Of a stretch of 42,488 bases of DNA, positions 1 to 7,467 are shown piece by piece (position 1 is the stretch's first letter; the number at the start of each line of letters is the position of its first letter). Both the position numbers and the translations under genes were made by a program. Location of the stretch: NCBI RefSeq assembly GCF_013266755.1, contig NZ_JABRWJ010000023.1, positions 1-42,488 of the forward strand. Direction: 5' to 3'. Source of the DNA: Pseudaquabacterium terrae (GTDB lineage Bacteria > Pseudomonadota > Gammaproteobacteria > Burkholderiales > Burkholderiaceae_C). The notes under the pieces are model-generated. The model searched no databases and was not told the origin of the DNA. It was given only the letters and a program-made list of their open reading frames with translations.

Positions 1-122
1 GGTACATTCTGGATTCGGCATTGCCTCCGCCCTTCGTCAAGATTCAGCACCTCGACAAACGGGCATTCCAGGGGCAATGCCGTCCTCGCTTTCACGGGGG
101 TAGCGTGAAATTTCCGGGCTAG
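1..122 (-). mobile_element. Probable insertion-sequence end with start of a minus-strand transposase gene
   Basis: This stretch does not continue the glutamate-synthase-like reading frame that starts at 123; that frame hits a TAG at 120-122 and reads as unrelated residues before it. On the minus strand there is an ATG at 19-21 behind a strong GGAGG ribosome binding site, starting a protein MPNPECT that leaves the window. Two nested inverted repeats are present: 16-25 with 73-82 (10 bp, perfect) and 90-96 with 104-110 (TTTCACG/CGTGAAA). A promoter-proximal IS end that interrupts the neighbouring gene explains this best. The family is uncertain; an IS1380-type transposase start is a guess from the first residues only. 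Confidence 0.45.
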
Positions 123-1538
123 TACTTCATCGAGAGCGAGCGCGAGGCGATTCCGTTCTCACGCCAGCAGCGCTCGCTGGTCTACCAGCGCAGCAAGGGC
201 GAATCGGACAAGCGGCCGTTCGGCACCCAGCTCGATGTCGGCGCCCCGGGCTACGAGTGGATCAACCATTCGCTGCAGCCGACGCGGCTGGCCACGCACG
301 ACTTCCGCGTCGACATCGGCGCCCAGGCCGGCAGTCGCTGCACGCAGCCGTATTCGGCGAGCCTGTTCAACATCTCGGCGCTGAGCTTCGGCGCTTTAAG
401 CGCCAACGCCATCATGGCGCTCAACGGCGGCGCGAAGCTCGGCGGCTTCGCACACGACACCGGCGAGGGCTCGATCAGCCGCCACCACCGCGTGCACGGC
501 GGCGACCTGATCTGGGAGATCGGCTCGGGCTACTTCGGCTGCCGCAACGCCGACGGCTCGTTCGACGAAGCGCAGTTCGAGGCCAACGCGCGCGACTGCC
601 AAGTGCGGATGATCGAGCTGAAGCTCAGCCAGGGCGCCAAGCCCGGTCATGGCGGCGTCCTGCCGGGGCCGAAGGTGACGGCCGAGATCGCCGCGACGCG
701 CGGCGTGCCGGTCGGCGTCGACTGCATCTCGCCGGCCGTGCACAGCGCGTTCGATACGCCGCTGCAGATGCTGGCGTTCATCGACCGGCTGCGCACGCTG
801 TCGGGCGGCAAGCCGGTCGGCTTCAAGCTGTGCATCGGCCACCCGTGGGAGTGGTTCGCCATCGTCAAGGCGATGCTGGAGAGCGACCTGCTGCCGGACT
901 TCATCGTCATCGACGGCGCCGAGGGCGGCACCGGTGCCGCGCCGCTGGAATTCACCGACCACGTCGGCGCGCCGCTGCAGGAAGGGCTGCGCCTGGTGCA
1001 CAACACGCTGGTCGGCGTGGCCTTGCGTGATCGCATCAGGCTCGGGGCCGCCGGCAAGATCATCAGTGCCTTCGACATCGCCCGCGCGCTGGCGCTCGGC
1101 GCCGACTGGTGCAACTCGGCGCGCGGCTTCATGTTCGCCCTCGGCTGCATCCAGGCGCAGAGCTGCCACACGGGCCATTGCCCGACCGGCGTGACGACGC
1201 AGGACCCGCTGCGCCAGCAGGCGCTGGTGGTGCCCGACAAGATCGAGCGCGTGCGCCGCTTCCACGAGTACACGCTCGAAGCGCTGAAGGAGCTGGTGCA
1301 GGCCGCCGGCCTCGAGCATCCGAACCGGATCACGCCGGCGCACATCGTGCGCCGCACCAGCGACCACCAGGTGCGGCTGTTGTCGCGCCTGCTGCCGACG
1401 CTGCGGCCCGGCGAGCTGCTGGCCGCCGAACGCGGCGAGGCGGCGTGGCCGCACCAGGTGTTCGCGCTGTACTGGCCCCTGGCGCGCAGCGACAGCTTCA
1501 AGGCAGCGCGCAGCGACGGCGTCAAAGCCGGAGCGTGA
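123..1538 (+). CDS. FMN-binding glutamate synthase family protein, 5' truncated
   Basis: The translation matches the stand-alone GltB-like family (glutamate synthase domain 2, PF01645): YFIESERE, FSRQQRSLVYQR and YEWINHS near the start, an FMN/TIM-barrel core with VIDGAEGGTGAAPLEF, and the three-cysteine cluster motif C-x5-C-x4-C (CIQAQSCHTGHC) near codon 345 that carries a 3Fe-4S centre in glutamate synthases. Family members are normally about 70-80 residues longer at the N-terminus, with a membrane anchor. That part is missing: homology begins exactly after a TAG at 120-122, where IS-like DNA starts. The catalytic barrel seems intact, so a product could still be made from an internal start, but the gene is probably disrupted. 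The physiological substrate of this family is not firmly known. Confidence 0.85.
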   Translation, partial: YFIESEREAIPFSRQQRSLVYQRSKGESDKRPFGTQLDVGAPGYEWINHSLQPTRLATHDFRVDIGAQAGSRCTQPYSASLFNISALSFGALSANAIMALNGGAKLGGFAHDTGEGSISRHHRVHGGDLIWEIGSGYFGCRNADGSFDEAQFEANARDCQVRMIELKLSQGAKPGHGGVLPGPKVTAEIAATRGVPVGVDCISPAVHSAFDTPLQMLAFIDRLRTLSGGKPVGFKLCIGHPWEWFAIVKAMLESDLLPDFIVIDGAEGGTGAAPLEFTDHVGAPLQEGLRLVHNTLVGVALRDRIRLGAAGKIISAFDIARALALGADWCNSARGFMFALGCIQAQSCHTGHCPTGVTTQDPLRQQALVVPDKIERVRRFHEYTLEALKELVQAAGLEHPNRITPAHIVRRTSDHQVRLLSRLLPTLRPGELLAAERGEAAWPHQVFALYWPLARSDSFKAARSDGVKAGA

Positions 1539-1664
1539 AGCCCGTCACGCCTTCAGCCACCCGCCATCCACAACAACCCGCTATCCCCCGCGCCTCGGGG
1601 ATGCGATTACGCGCGCGCAGTCGACAGAATCGGTTACATCAAGATACCGATAGTCGTTGGGACC

Positions 1665-2315
1665 ATGAAGACCGCCTTGCTCGCCGGGCACACCCCGGCG
1701 CGGAGTCAGTCGTGGCGTGAGGAATTGCTGGCCACGGGCGAATGGGATGTGCTGGGTCCGGTGCAGAGCTTCGCCTCGGCCCGCGTGCTGATGCACCGCC
1801 ACGATCCGCACCTGCTGATCTCGGACCTGCGGCTGATCGATGGCACCGTGCTCGACATGATCCGCGTGCTGCGTGTCGGCGTCAGCCCGCTGCGCGCGCA
1901 GGTGCTGGTCGTCGCCCATGGCGAAGACCGGCTGCTGCTCGATGCGCTGCAGGAAGGCGCCGACAGTTTCTACGACGCCCAAGACCTGCGCAGCGAGCCG
2001 TTGCACTCGCATGCGCGCGACACGCTCGACGGCGGCGCCGACATCACGCCGTGGATCGCGAGCCGGCTGCTCGACCACTTCGAGGCCGACCGGCGCAGCG
2101 TCGCGGTCTCGCCGCTCGACGAGATGATCAGCCCGCTGGCGCTCGGCCACGAGGACCTGCTGCTGCTGCGCCGGCTGGCGATCGGCCGCCGCGTCGCCGA
2201 CATCGCCCGCTACGAAAGCGTCAGCCCGCGCGCCATCTCGGCCCGGGTGCGGGCGATCTATCGCAAGATGCAGTGGGACCTGCGCGCCGGCAGCCTGAGC
2301 CTGCAGGCCGCTTGA
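1665..2315 (+). CDS. Atypical response regulator with LuxR-type HTH
   Basis: 216 residues. Residues 1-120 resemble a CheY-like receiver with the phospho-acceptor Asp54 in LLISDLRLIDG. The acidic pair normally found at the end of the first strand is replaced by AGHTPA, so the Mg-binding pocket looks incomplete and phosphorylation is doubtful. Residues about 150-205 (LGHEDLLLLRRLAIGRRVADIARYE and following) form a LuxR/GerE helix-turn-helix. No sensor kinase gene is adjacent. It stands alone between the truncated glutamate-synthase gene and a convergent GST gene. The ATG at 1665 is the first good start; a weak hairpin (ATCCCC/GGGGAT, 1583-1602) lies upstream. Its targets cannot be inferred. Confidence 0.75.
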   Translation: MKTALLAGHTPARSQSWREELLATGEWDVLGPVQSFASARVLMHRHDPHLLISDLRLIDGTVLDMIRVLRVGVSPLRAQVLVVAHGEDRLLLDALQEGADSFYDAQDLRSEPLHSHARDTLDGGADITPWIASRLLDHFEADRRSVAVSPLDEMISPLALGHEDLLLLRRLAIGRRVADIARYESVSPRAISARVRAIYRKMQWDLRAGSLSLQAA

Positions 2316-2331
2316 AGGACCAGGCCCCCTA

Positions 2332-2396
2332 CACGCCTGCGGCGTGGTCCCCCCAAGGGGGATCAGGCCTCTTGGGGCGGCCCGGCGAGGCCTGAT
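2332..2396. terminator. Composite hairpin element between convergent genes
   Basis: Three inverted repeats are stacked here: CACGCC/GGCGTG (2332-2346), CCCCC/GGGGG (2349-2360) and a perfect 11-bp stem GATCAGGCCTC/GAGGCCTGATC (2360-2370 and 2386-2396). It lies between the stop codons of the regulator (+) and the GST (-), so it probably terminates both. It lacks a long T tract. The CCCCC/GGGGG part resembles intergenic repeats common in Burkholderiales genomes and recurs at 7408-7420. Confidence 0.6.
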
Positions 2397-2420
2397 CCTA
2401 GCCCCCGAAAGACGCGGCGG

Positions 2421-3035
2421 TCAGGCCGCCGGCGGCGCCGTGTCGACGAAGCTCGGCCGCGCCGCCAGCTTCTCGGCCAGGCGCGCCAGGTTCGGATGGT
2501 CGCCGCGCCAGTCGATCGTCGGAAAGCGGAAATCGAGGTAGCCGAGCGCGACGCCGACGGCCACGTCGGCCAGCGTGAAGTGGTTGCCGTTGCACCAGGG
2601 CTTGTCGCCCAGGCCCTGGCTCATCGCCTTCAACGACGAGGTGATGCGGCTCAGCTGCCGGTCGATCCAGGCCTGGCTGCGCGCCGCGCCGCGCGGCGCC
2701 CAGGTCTCTTCCAGGCGCGCCAGCAACGCCGCGTCGCAGACGCCGTCACCCAGCGCTTCCCAGGTACGCACCTCGACCCGTTCGCGGCCCGACGGCGGGA
2801 TCAGCTTGCCGACCGGCGACAGCGTGTCGACGTACTCGACGATGACGCGCGAATCGAAGACCGCCTCGCCGCCTTCCATCACCAGGCAGGGCACCTTGCC
2901 CAGCGGATTGGACTTCAGGATCGCGTCCTGCGCCCAGACGTCCTCCAGCACCAGCTGGTAGTCGAGCCGCTTCTCCGCCATCACGACTCGCACCTTGCGT
3001 ACATAAGGGCTGGTCAGCGATCCGATCAGTTTCAT
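2421..3035 (-). CDS. Glutathione S-transferase, YibF-like
   Basis: 204 residues from the ATG at 3033-3035. The N-terminal thioredoxin-like domain (MKLIGSLTSPYVRKVRVVMAEK, then NPLGKVPCLV and FDSRVIVEYVD) and the all-helical C-terminal domain (residues about 90-200, with HFTLADVAVGVALGYLDFR) match the GST family, closest in pattern to E. coli YibF. The serine in TSPYVRK is the usual catalytic position of this group. A longer frame upstream lacks homology, so the start at MKLIGS is preferred. Likely a cytosolic glutathione-dependent enzyme; the substrate is unknown. It is divergent from the pilin operon. Confidence 0.88.
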   Translation of the reverse strand: MKLIGSLTSPYVRKVRVVMAEKRLDYQLVLEDVWAQDAILKSNPLGKVPCLVMEGGEAVFDSRVIVEYVDTLSPVGKLIPPSGRERVEVRTWEALGDGVCDAALLARLEETWAPRGAARSQAWIDRQLSRITSSLKAMSQGLGDKPWCNGNHFTLADVAVGVALGYLDFRFPTIDWRGDHPNLARLAEKLAARPSFVDTAPPAA

Positions 3036-3120
3036 GGGCGGGCGAAGGGTCGATGAGCCGGTGGCGGGAGTGCGATCGATTCTAGCGAGGCGACCCCGCG
3101 CAAATGGTTTCGACCGCCGG

Positions 3121-3134
3121 CACTGCCGGCAGTG
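3121..3134. promoter_or_regulatory. 14-bp palindrome in the GST/pilE intergenic region
   Basis: CACTGCCGGCAGTG is a perfect palindrome in the 239-bp gap between the divergent GST and pilE genes. It could be an operator for either gene. No convincing sigma-54 or sigma-70 promoter was found around it, and no cognate regulator is known, so the call is tentative. Confidence 0.25.
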
Positions 3135-3274
3135 TGGCAAGCAACCGACGCTGGGTGCACCAGCGCGGTGCGTCGACCCGCGGCGCGATGCAAGTCGACG
3201 AACGGTCGAATTGCGCCGGTGAACGGTGGCTGATCCGTCTCAAGTCGAATCGCGCGTAAGCCGAAGACCTCGAT

Positions 3275-3703
3275 ATGTGTCGGAAAGTGCCCTCGCCCCG
3301 CCGCCCCGTGAAGGGCTTCACGCTCGTCGAACTGATGATCACCGTGGCCATCGTCGCGATCCTCAGCTCGATCGCCTACCCGAGCTTCATGGGCAGCATC
3401 CGCAAGGGTCGCCGCGCCGATGCCAGCGATGCCGCCGCCGGCGTGATGCAGGCACAGGAACGCTGGCGCGCGAACAACGCCCTCTACACGACCACGCTGG
3501 CGAGCCTGAACATCGCCAGCAGCACGACCGGCAACGGCTACTACACGATGGCGCTGTCGGCGGCCAGCGGCACCGGTTACACGCTGTCGTTCACGCCGGT
3601 GGCCGCCAAGGGCCAGAACCACGACACCGGCTGCACCGCGCTGTCGGTCACGGTCACGTCCGGCAATCCGGCCTACGCGCCCGCCGCGTGCTGGAGCCGA
3701 TGA
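3275..3703 (+). CDS. pilE: Type IV pilin-like protein PilE
   Basis: 142 residues with a class III prepilin leader: a 14-residue basic stretch ending KG, then FTLVELMITVAIVAILSSIAYPSF with Glu at +5, the site cleaved and N-methylated by PilD. The C-terminal part has a cysteine pair (C-T in DTGCTA and AACWS) that can close the pilin D-loop. First gene of a five-gene pilin operon. Its stop overlaps the next start (ATGA at 3700-3703). A GTG at 3308 would give a shorter leader. In this context it is probably a minor pilin that helps start or cap the pilus; it could also be a major subunit. Confidence 0.88.
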   Translation: MCRKVPSPRRPVKGFTLVELMITVAIVAILSSIAYPSFMGSIRKGRRADASDAAAGVMQAQERWRANNALYTTTLASLNIASSTTGNGYYTMALSAASGTGYTLSFTPVAAKGQNHDTGCTALSVTVTSGNPAYAPAACWSR

Positions 3704-4179
3704 TGCCCTGCCGCCGCGTCCGCGGACTGACGCTGATCGAAGTGGTGGTGGCGATCGCCATCGCGGCCATCATGCTCGGCCTTGCCGCGCCGTCCTTCGT
3801 CGAGAGCATCGCCCGCACGCGGCTCGAAGGCGCGGTCAGCACGCTCGGCATCGACGTGCAGTACGCGCGCAGCGAAGCGATCCGCCGCCGCACCAACGCG
3901 ACGCTGACGATCCTGTCCGGCGGCGCTTCGTACACCATCGGCTACACGCCGACCAGCGGCGCCGACGTCGTGCTGAAGACCGTCGCGCTGCCCTCGGGGG
4001 TGAGCCTGTCGGCGGCCGGGCCGATCGTCTTCGAAGGCCTGCGCGGCACCACCGCCGCGGAGACCATCACCGGCAGCAGCAGCCAGACCGGCGCGCAGCT
4101 GCGCGTCACCACCAACGCCTTCGGCCGCATCTCGACCTGCTCGCCGGGGTCCAGCCTGCACGGGTACACCGCATGTTGA
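3700..4179 (+). CDS. fimT: Minor pseudopilin, GspH/FimT family
   Basis: 159 residues starting at tandem ATGs (3700, 3703). The prepilin motif RG|LTLIEVVVAIAIAAIMLGLAAPSF has the cleavage glycine and Glu +5. The section with ARSEAIRRRTNATLTI matches the GspH/FimT fold, in which DVQYARSEAIRR is highly characteristic. Translationally coupled to pilE by a 4-bp overlap and to pilW by a 7-bp overlap. It should sit in the pilus-priming minor pilin complex at the inner membrane. Confidence 0.87.
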   Translation: MMPCRRVRGLTLIEVVVAIAIAAIMLGLAAPSFVESIARTRLEGAVSTLGIDVQYARSEAIRRRTNATLTILSGGASYTIGYTPTSGADVVLKTVALPSGVSLSAAGPIVFEGLRGTTAAETITGSSSQTGAQLRVTTNAFGRISTCSPGSSLHGYTAC

Positions 4180-4874
4180 GTCTGCGCCCTCGTCGCCGCG
4201 GTGCGCCTGCGCGCGCGCGCCAGCGCGGCCTGTCGATCATGGAGCTGATGATCGGTGCGACCGTCGGCATGATCGTGATGAGCGGCGCGGTGCTGCTGTT
4301 CGCCAAGAACGTCTCGGGCTCGCGCATGCTGCTCGCCGAAACGCGGCTGAACCAGGACCTGCGCAACGCCACCGACCTGCTGACGCGCGACCTGCGCCGC
4401 GCCGGCTACTGGGGCAATGCGATTCTCGGCACGACCGCGATCGGCGTCGGCTCGGTGACCACGCAGAACCCGTACAGCCAGGTCACCAGCCCGGCCGCCG
4501 ACGAGGTCAGCTACCGCTTCTCGCGCGACGCGGCCACCGACAACAACACGCTCGACAACAACGAGCAGTTCGGCTTCCGGATCGTCGACGGCGCCTTGCA
4601 GATGCAGGTCGGCAGCAGCTGGACCGACGTCACCGACAAGAGCTCGGTGACGATCACCGAGCTGAGCGTGACGCCGACGGTGACGCAGATCAGCCTCGGC
4701 GACACCTGCCCGACCGTCTGCGGCATCGGCACGCCCAACTGTCCCACCACCACCGTGCGCAGCTTTGCCGTCGTGCTGCACGGTCAATCGGTTCGCGACG
4801 CCAACGTCCAGCGCAGCCTGCGCTCGACGGTGCGCGTGCGCAACGACCAGGTCAGCGGCGCCTGCCCGGCCTGA
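4173..4874 (+). CDS. pilW: Minor pilin PilW family
   Basis: 233 residues. The prepilin leader ends QRG, followed by LSIMELMIGATVGMIVMSGAVLLF with Glu +5. The next section LNQDLRNATDLLTRDLRRAGYWGNA is the PilW signature. The C-terminal third is beta-rich and contains several cysteines (CPTVCG, PNCPTT). It is shorter than many PilW proteins (over 300 residues) but shows no frame break. It overlaps fimT by 7 bp and is followed after 11 bp by pilX, so it is part of the same transcript. Confidence 0.87.
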   Translation: MLSLRPRRRGAPARARQRGLSIMELMIGATVGMIVMSGAVLLFAKNVSGSRMLLAETRLNQDLRNATDLLTRDLRRAGYWGNAILGTTAIGVGSVTTQNPYSQVTSPAADEVSYRFSRDAATDNNTLDNNEQFGFRIVDGALQMQVGSSWTDVTDKSSVTITELSVTPTVTQISLGDTCPTVCGIGTPNCPTTTVRSFAVVLHGQSVRDANVQRSLRSTVRVRNDQVSGACPA

Positions 4875-4885
4875 AGGAACGCACG

Positions 4886-6214
4886 ATGTCCACCCGGTTC
4901 AACCGTCCTCCGCGCCGCAGCCAGCGCGGCCTCGGCACGCTCGTCATCGCGCTGGTGCTGCTGTTCGCCGCTTCGCTCGGCGCGCTGTACGTCAACCGCG
5001 GCGTGCTGGTCGAACAGCGCACCTCGGCCAACCAGATGCAGGCCACCTTGAGCCACGAGGTTGCCGAGGCGGCGCTCGAATGGGCCACCGGCATGCTGAA
5101 CGCGCCCTACGACATCGGCGCCAACTGCACCTACGACAACACCGCCGGCAACACCTCGTTCCGCAAGCGCTACGTGATGTCGAGCTGGAACGCCGCGACG
5201 CCGACGACCAACGTCGTGCCGGCGACGACCGTCTTCCCGGGCTGCAAGATGGATCCGAGCAACGGCGCGTTGACCTGCAGCTGCCCGAACGCGCCGGCCA
5301 GCGGCACCGCGGTGGCCAGCCTGGGCAGCAGCGTGCAGCCGGGCTTCACGGTGGCCTTCGAAGCCGTGCCCGGTGACACCGACGCGGTGAAGATCACCGC
5401 CTGGGCCTGCAGCGCGCAAGCGGCGAGCTGCGCGTCGACGACCTACGGCAATGCCGATGGCAATGCGCGCACGACGGTCACGCTCAAGCTCGGCCTGTCG
5501 CCGCGTCCGCCGGCGGCGCCGCTGACCTGCGGCACGTCGTGTGACATCGGCGGCTCCTTCAACGTCGCCAACAACGACGTCGCGACCAACGGCATCACGA
5601 TCAACGCCGGCACGACGATCGACACCTCGCCCGGCACCACGGTCACGACGCTGGCCGGCCAGCCGGTGGCCAACTCGCAGATCGAGAACGACCAGTCGCT
5701 GTACTCGCTGGCCAGCGCCGACCCGACCTGCGAGAACTCGGCGATGTTCAAGACCTACTTCGGCATGACGATCGAGCGCTTCCGCGACTCGCCGACCACC
5801 AAGATCATCAGCTGCGGCAGCGCATCGGACTGCAAGAGCCAGATCGACACCGCCTACAGCCAGGGCTGGCGCTCGTTCTACTTCAACTCCGACCTGCAGC
5901 TCAGCGGCAACAACACCTACGGCACGCAGGCCGACCCGATCATCTTCGTCACGCCGAACGCGCTGAAGATCAACGGCAACAACACCTTCTACGGCCTGAT
6001 CTTCTCGAACAGCGCCGACTGGAACGACATCGGCACCGGCTCGGCGGTCATCAACGGGGCCCAGATCACCTGCGCGGCCTACAAGACCAACGGAAACGGC
6101 ACGGTGACCTACGACCCCGATGCGCTGAAGAACGCCCGCCGCATGAGCGCACCGCTCGTGCGCGTGCCGGGCAGCTGGCGCGACTTCCGCACCACCACGG
6201 ACACGCTGCCATGA
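4886..6214 (+). CDS. pilX: PilX-like minor pilin with large C-terminal domain
   Basis: 442 residues. The N-terminus RSQRGLGTLVIALVLLFAASLGALYVNR is the PilX-type leader and helix, with no Glu at +5, as is common in PilX. TSANQMQATLSHEVAEAALEWA matches the PilX N-terminal domain. Unlike short PilX proteins (about 170-200 residues), it carries a long Thr/Asn-rich C-terminal region (about 150-430). The strand pattern there (DPIIFVTPNALKINGNNTF, YGLIFSNSADW) suggests a beta-helix or beta-sandwich. There is no pilY1 here, so this extension could take over part of the tip-adhesin role; that is inference. Its stop overlaps the pilV start (ATGA at 6211). Confidence 0.8.
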   Translation: MSTRFNRPPRRSQRGLGTLVIALVLLFAASLGALYVNRGVLVEQRTSANQMQATLSHEVAEAALEWATGMLNAPYDIGANCTYDNTAGNTSFRKRYVMSSWNAATPTTNVVPATTVFPGCKMDPSNGALTCSCPNAPASGTAVASLGSSVQPGFTVAFEAVPGDTDAVKITAWACSAQAASCASTTYGNADGNARTTVTLKLGLSPRPPAAPLTCGTSCDIGGSFNVANNDVATNGITINAGTTIDTSPGTTVTTLAGQPVANSQIENDQSLYSLASADPTCENSAMFKTYFGMTIERFRDSPTTKIISCGSASDCKSQIDTAYSQGWRSFYFNSDLQLSGNNTYGTQADPIIFVTPNALKINGNNTFYGLIFSNSADWNDIGTGSAVINGAQITCAAYKTNGNGTVTYDPDALKNARRMSAPLVRVPGSWRDFRTTTDTLP

Positions 6215-7377
6215 ACCGCCGCCTGACTCACTCGCAGCGGGGCTTCTCGCTGCTCGAATCACTGATCGCGCTGGTGGTCATGGCCTTCGGGCTGCTGGCG
6301 ATCGCCGGCATCGGCCTGAAGCTCGCCACCAGCGAGGACGTCGCGCGCCAGCGCGGCGAAGCGGCACGGCTGGCGCAGGAGAAGATCGAGGAATTCCGCT
6401 CCTTCACGCAGATCGACACCGCCGCCGGCGTCAATGCGTGGGAGAGCATGGGCAGTGGCGGCAGCAGCGACGTGATCGCCAACGGTGCCGACTACCACGC
6501 CAACACGCAATTCAACCGCAGCTGGCAGGTGCTCGACAGCGCCGACGACCCGTGGCGCCGCGTGCGCGTCACCGTCAACTGGGCCGATCGGGTCGGCGGA
6601 GCGACGGTACCGAACACGCTGTCGTTCAGCACGATCATCTCGAAGACCGATCCGTTCGACAGCGGTTCGCTCGCCTTCCCGCTGCCTGGTAACACGACAT
6701 TGAAGCGGCCGAAGAACCGCAACCTGAACATCCCCGTGCCGGCGGTCGACCTGGGCGGCGGCAAGAGCGTCGTGCAGTTGGCCAGCAATTTCGCGGTGGT
6801 GTTCTCGAACGATTCGGGCTACGTCGTGCTGACCTGCAACTTCGTCGTCGACAGCATCGACGACCTGAGCAACTGCACCGAGACCAGCGCCTACATCATC
6901 GCCGGCTACATCTCGCTGAGCGGCACGACGAGCTTCCCGAGCGGGCTGCTGGTCAGCACCGCGCAGCTCAGCGGCACCAGCGGCGTGACCTGCACGCTGG
7001 CGAACGCGGTCGACCAGAACACCGGCACCGCGATCTCCGGCTACAAGTACTACCTCTGCGTGGTCAGCGTGCCTTCGCCGGGCGCGGCCTGGGCGGGCAC
7101 GGTGCGGCTCGGCGGTTCGGGGCTGAACTCGGGCGCGACGGGGTACAAGGTCTGCCGCTTCGAGTACCCGGGTGGCAATGGTGCGACGAACAACCAACGC
7201 AACATGCAGCCGTACGGGCAAGTCGCCGAGTCGCTGGACAACCAGAACTACGTGCTGTCGACCAGCCACGGCGATTGCCCGACGATCAGCTCGCTGGCAA
7301 CGGTCGAGCACCAGAACTGCCGCGGCAGCAACCCGAACAGCAACCCGAGCCGCGCCACCGATTGCCCGGTCAACTGA
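6211..7377 (+). CDS. pilV: PilV-like minor pilin
   Basis: 388 residues. The leader SQRG is followed by FSLLESLIALVVMAFGLLAIAGIGLKLA with Glu +5, the PilV/PulJ-type N-terminus. RLAQEKIEEFRSF and the DDPWRRVRVTVNWAD block match PilV. The C-terminal half is longer than classical PilV (about 150-200 residues) and has multiple cysteines that could form disulfides. It is the last gene of the operon, followed by a strong bidirectional hairpin. No pilY1 is found downstream, where the gene at 7468 runs the other way. Confidence 0.82.
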   Translation: MNRRLTHSQRGFSLLESLIALVVMAFGLLAIAGIGLKLATSEDVARQRGEAARLAQEKIEEFRSFTQIDTAAGVNAWESMGSGGSSDVIANGADYHANTQFNRSWQVLDSADDPWRRVRVTVNWADRVGGATVPNTLSFSTIISKTDPFDSGSLAFPLPGNTTLKRPKNRNLNIPVPAVDLGGGKSVVQLASNFAVVFSNDSGYVVLTCNFVVDSIDDLSNCTETSAYIIAGYISLSGTTSFPSGLLVSTAQLSGTSGVTCTLANAVDQNTGTAISGYKYYLCVVSVPSPGAAWAGTVRLGGSGLNSGATGYKVCRFEYPGGNGATNNQRNMQPYGQVAESLDNQNYVLSTSHGDCPTISSLATVEHQNCRGSNPNSNPSRATDCPVN

Positions 7378-7407
7378 GCACCCCCAAACCTGCCGCTTCG
7401 CGTCAGG

Positions 7408-7452
7408 CCCCCCGAGGGGGTCAAGCAAAGTGGCAGAGCCACATTTGCTTGA
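7408..7452. terminator. Bidirectional terminator hairpin between pilV and the amidohydrolase
   Basis: A CCCCC/GGGGG stem (7408-7420) is directly followed by a 14-15 bp stem, TCAAGCAAAGTGGC (7421-7434) pairing with 7438-7452 across a 3-nt loop, with one bulged base. It lies between convergent stop codons. The design matches the element at 2332-2396: a common GC clamp plus a locus-specific long stem. Confidence 0.7.
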
Positions 7453-7467
7453 GAGCACGGCGGCGCG

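Noticed and set aside
1583-1602. Terminator after the truncated glutamate-synthase gene
   Set aside because: A six-bp hairpin without a T tract; too weak to list as a feature.
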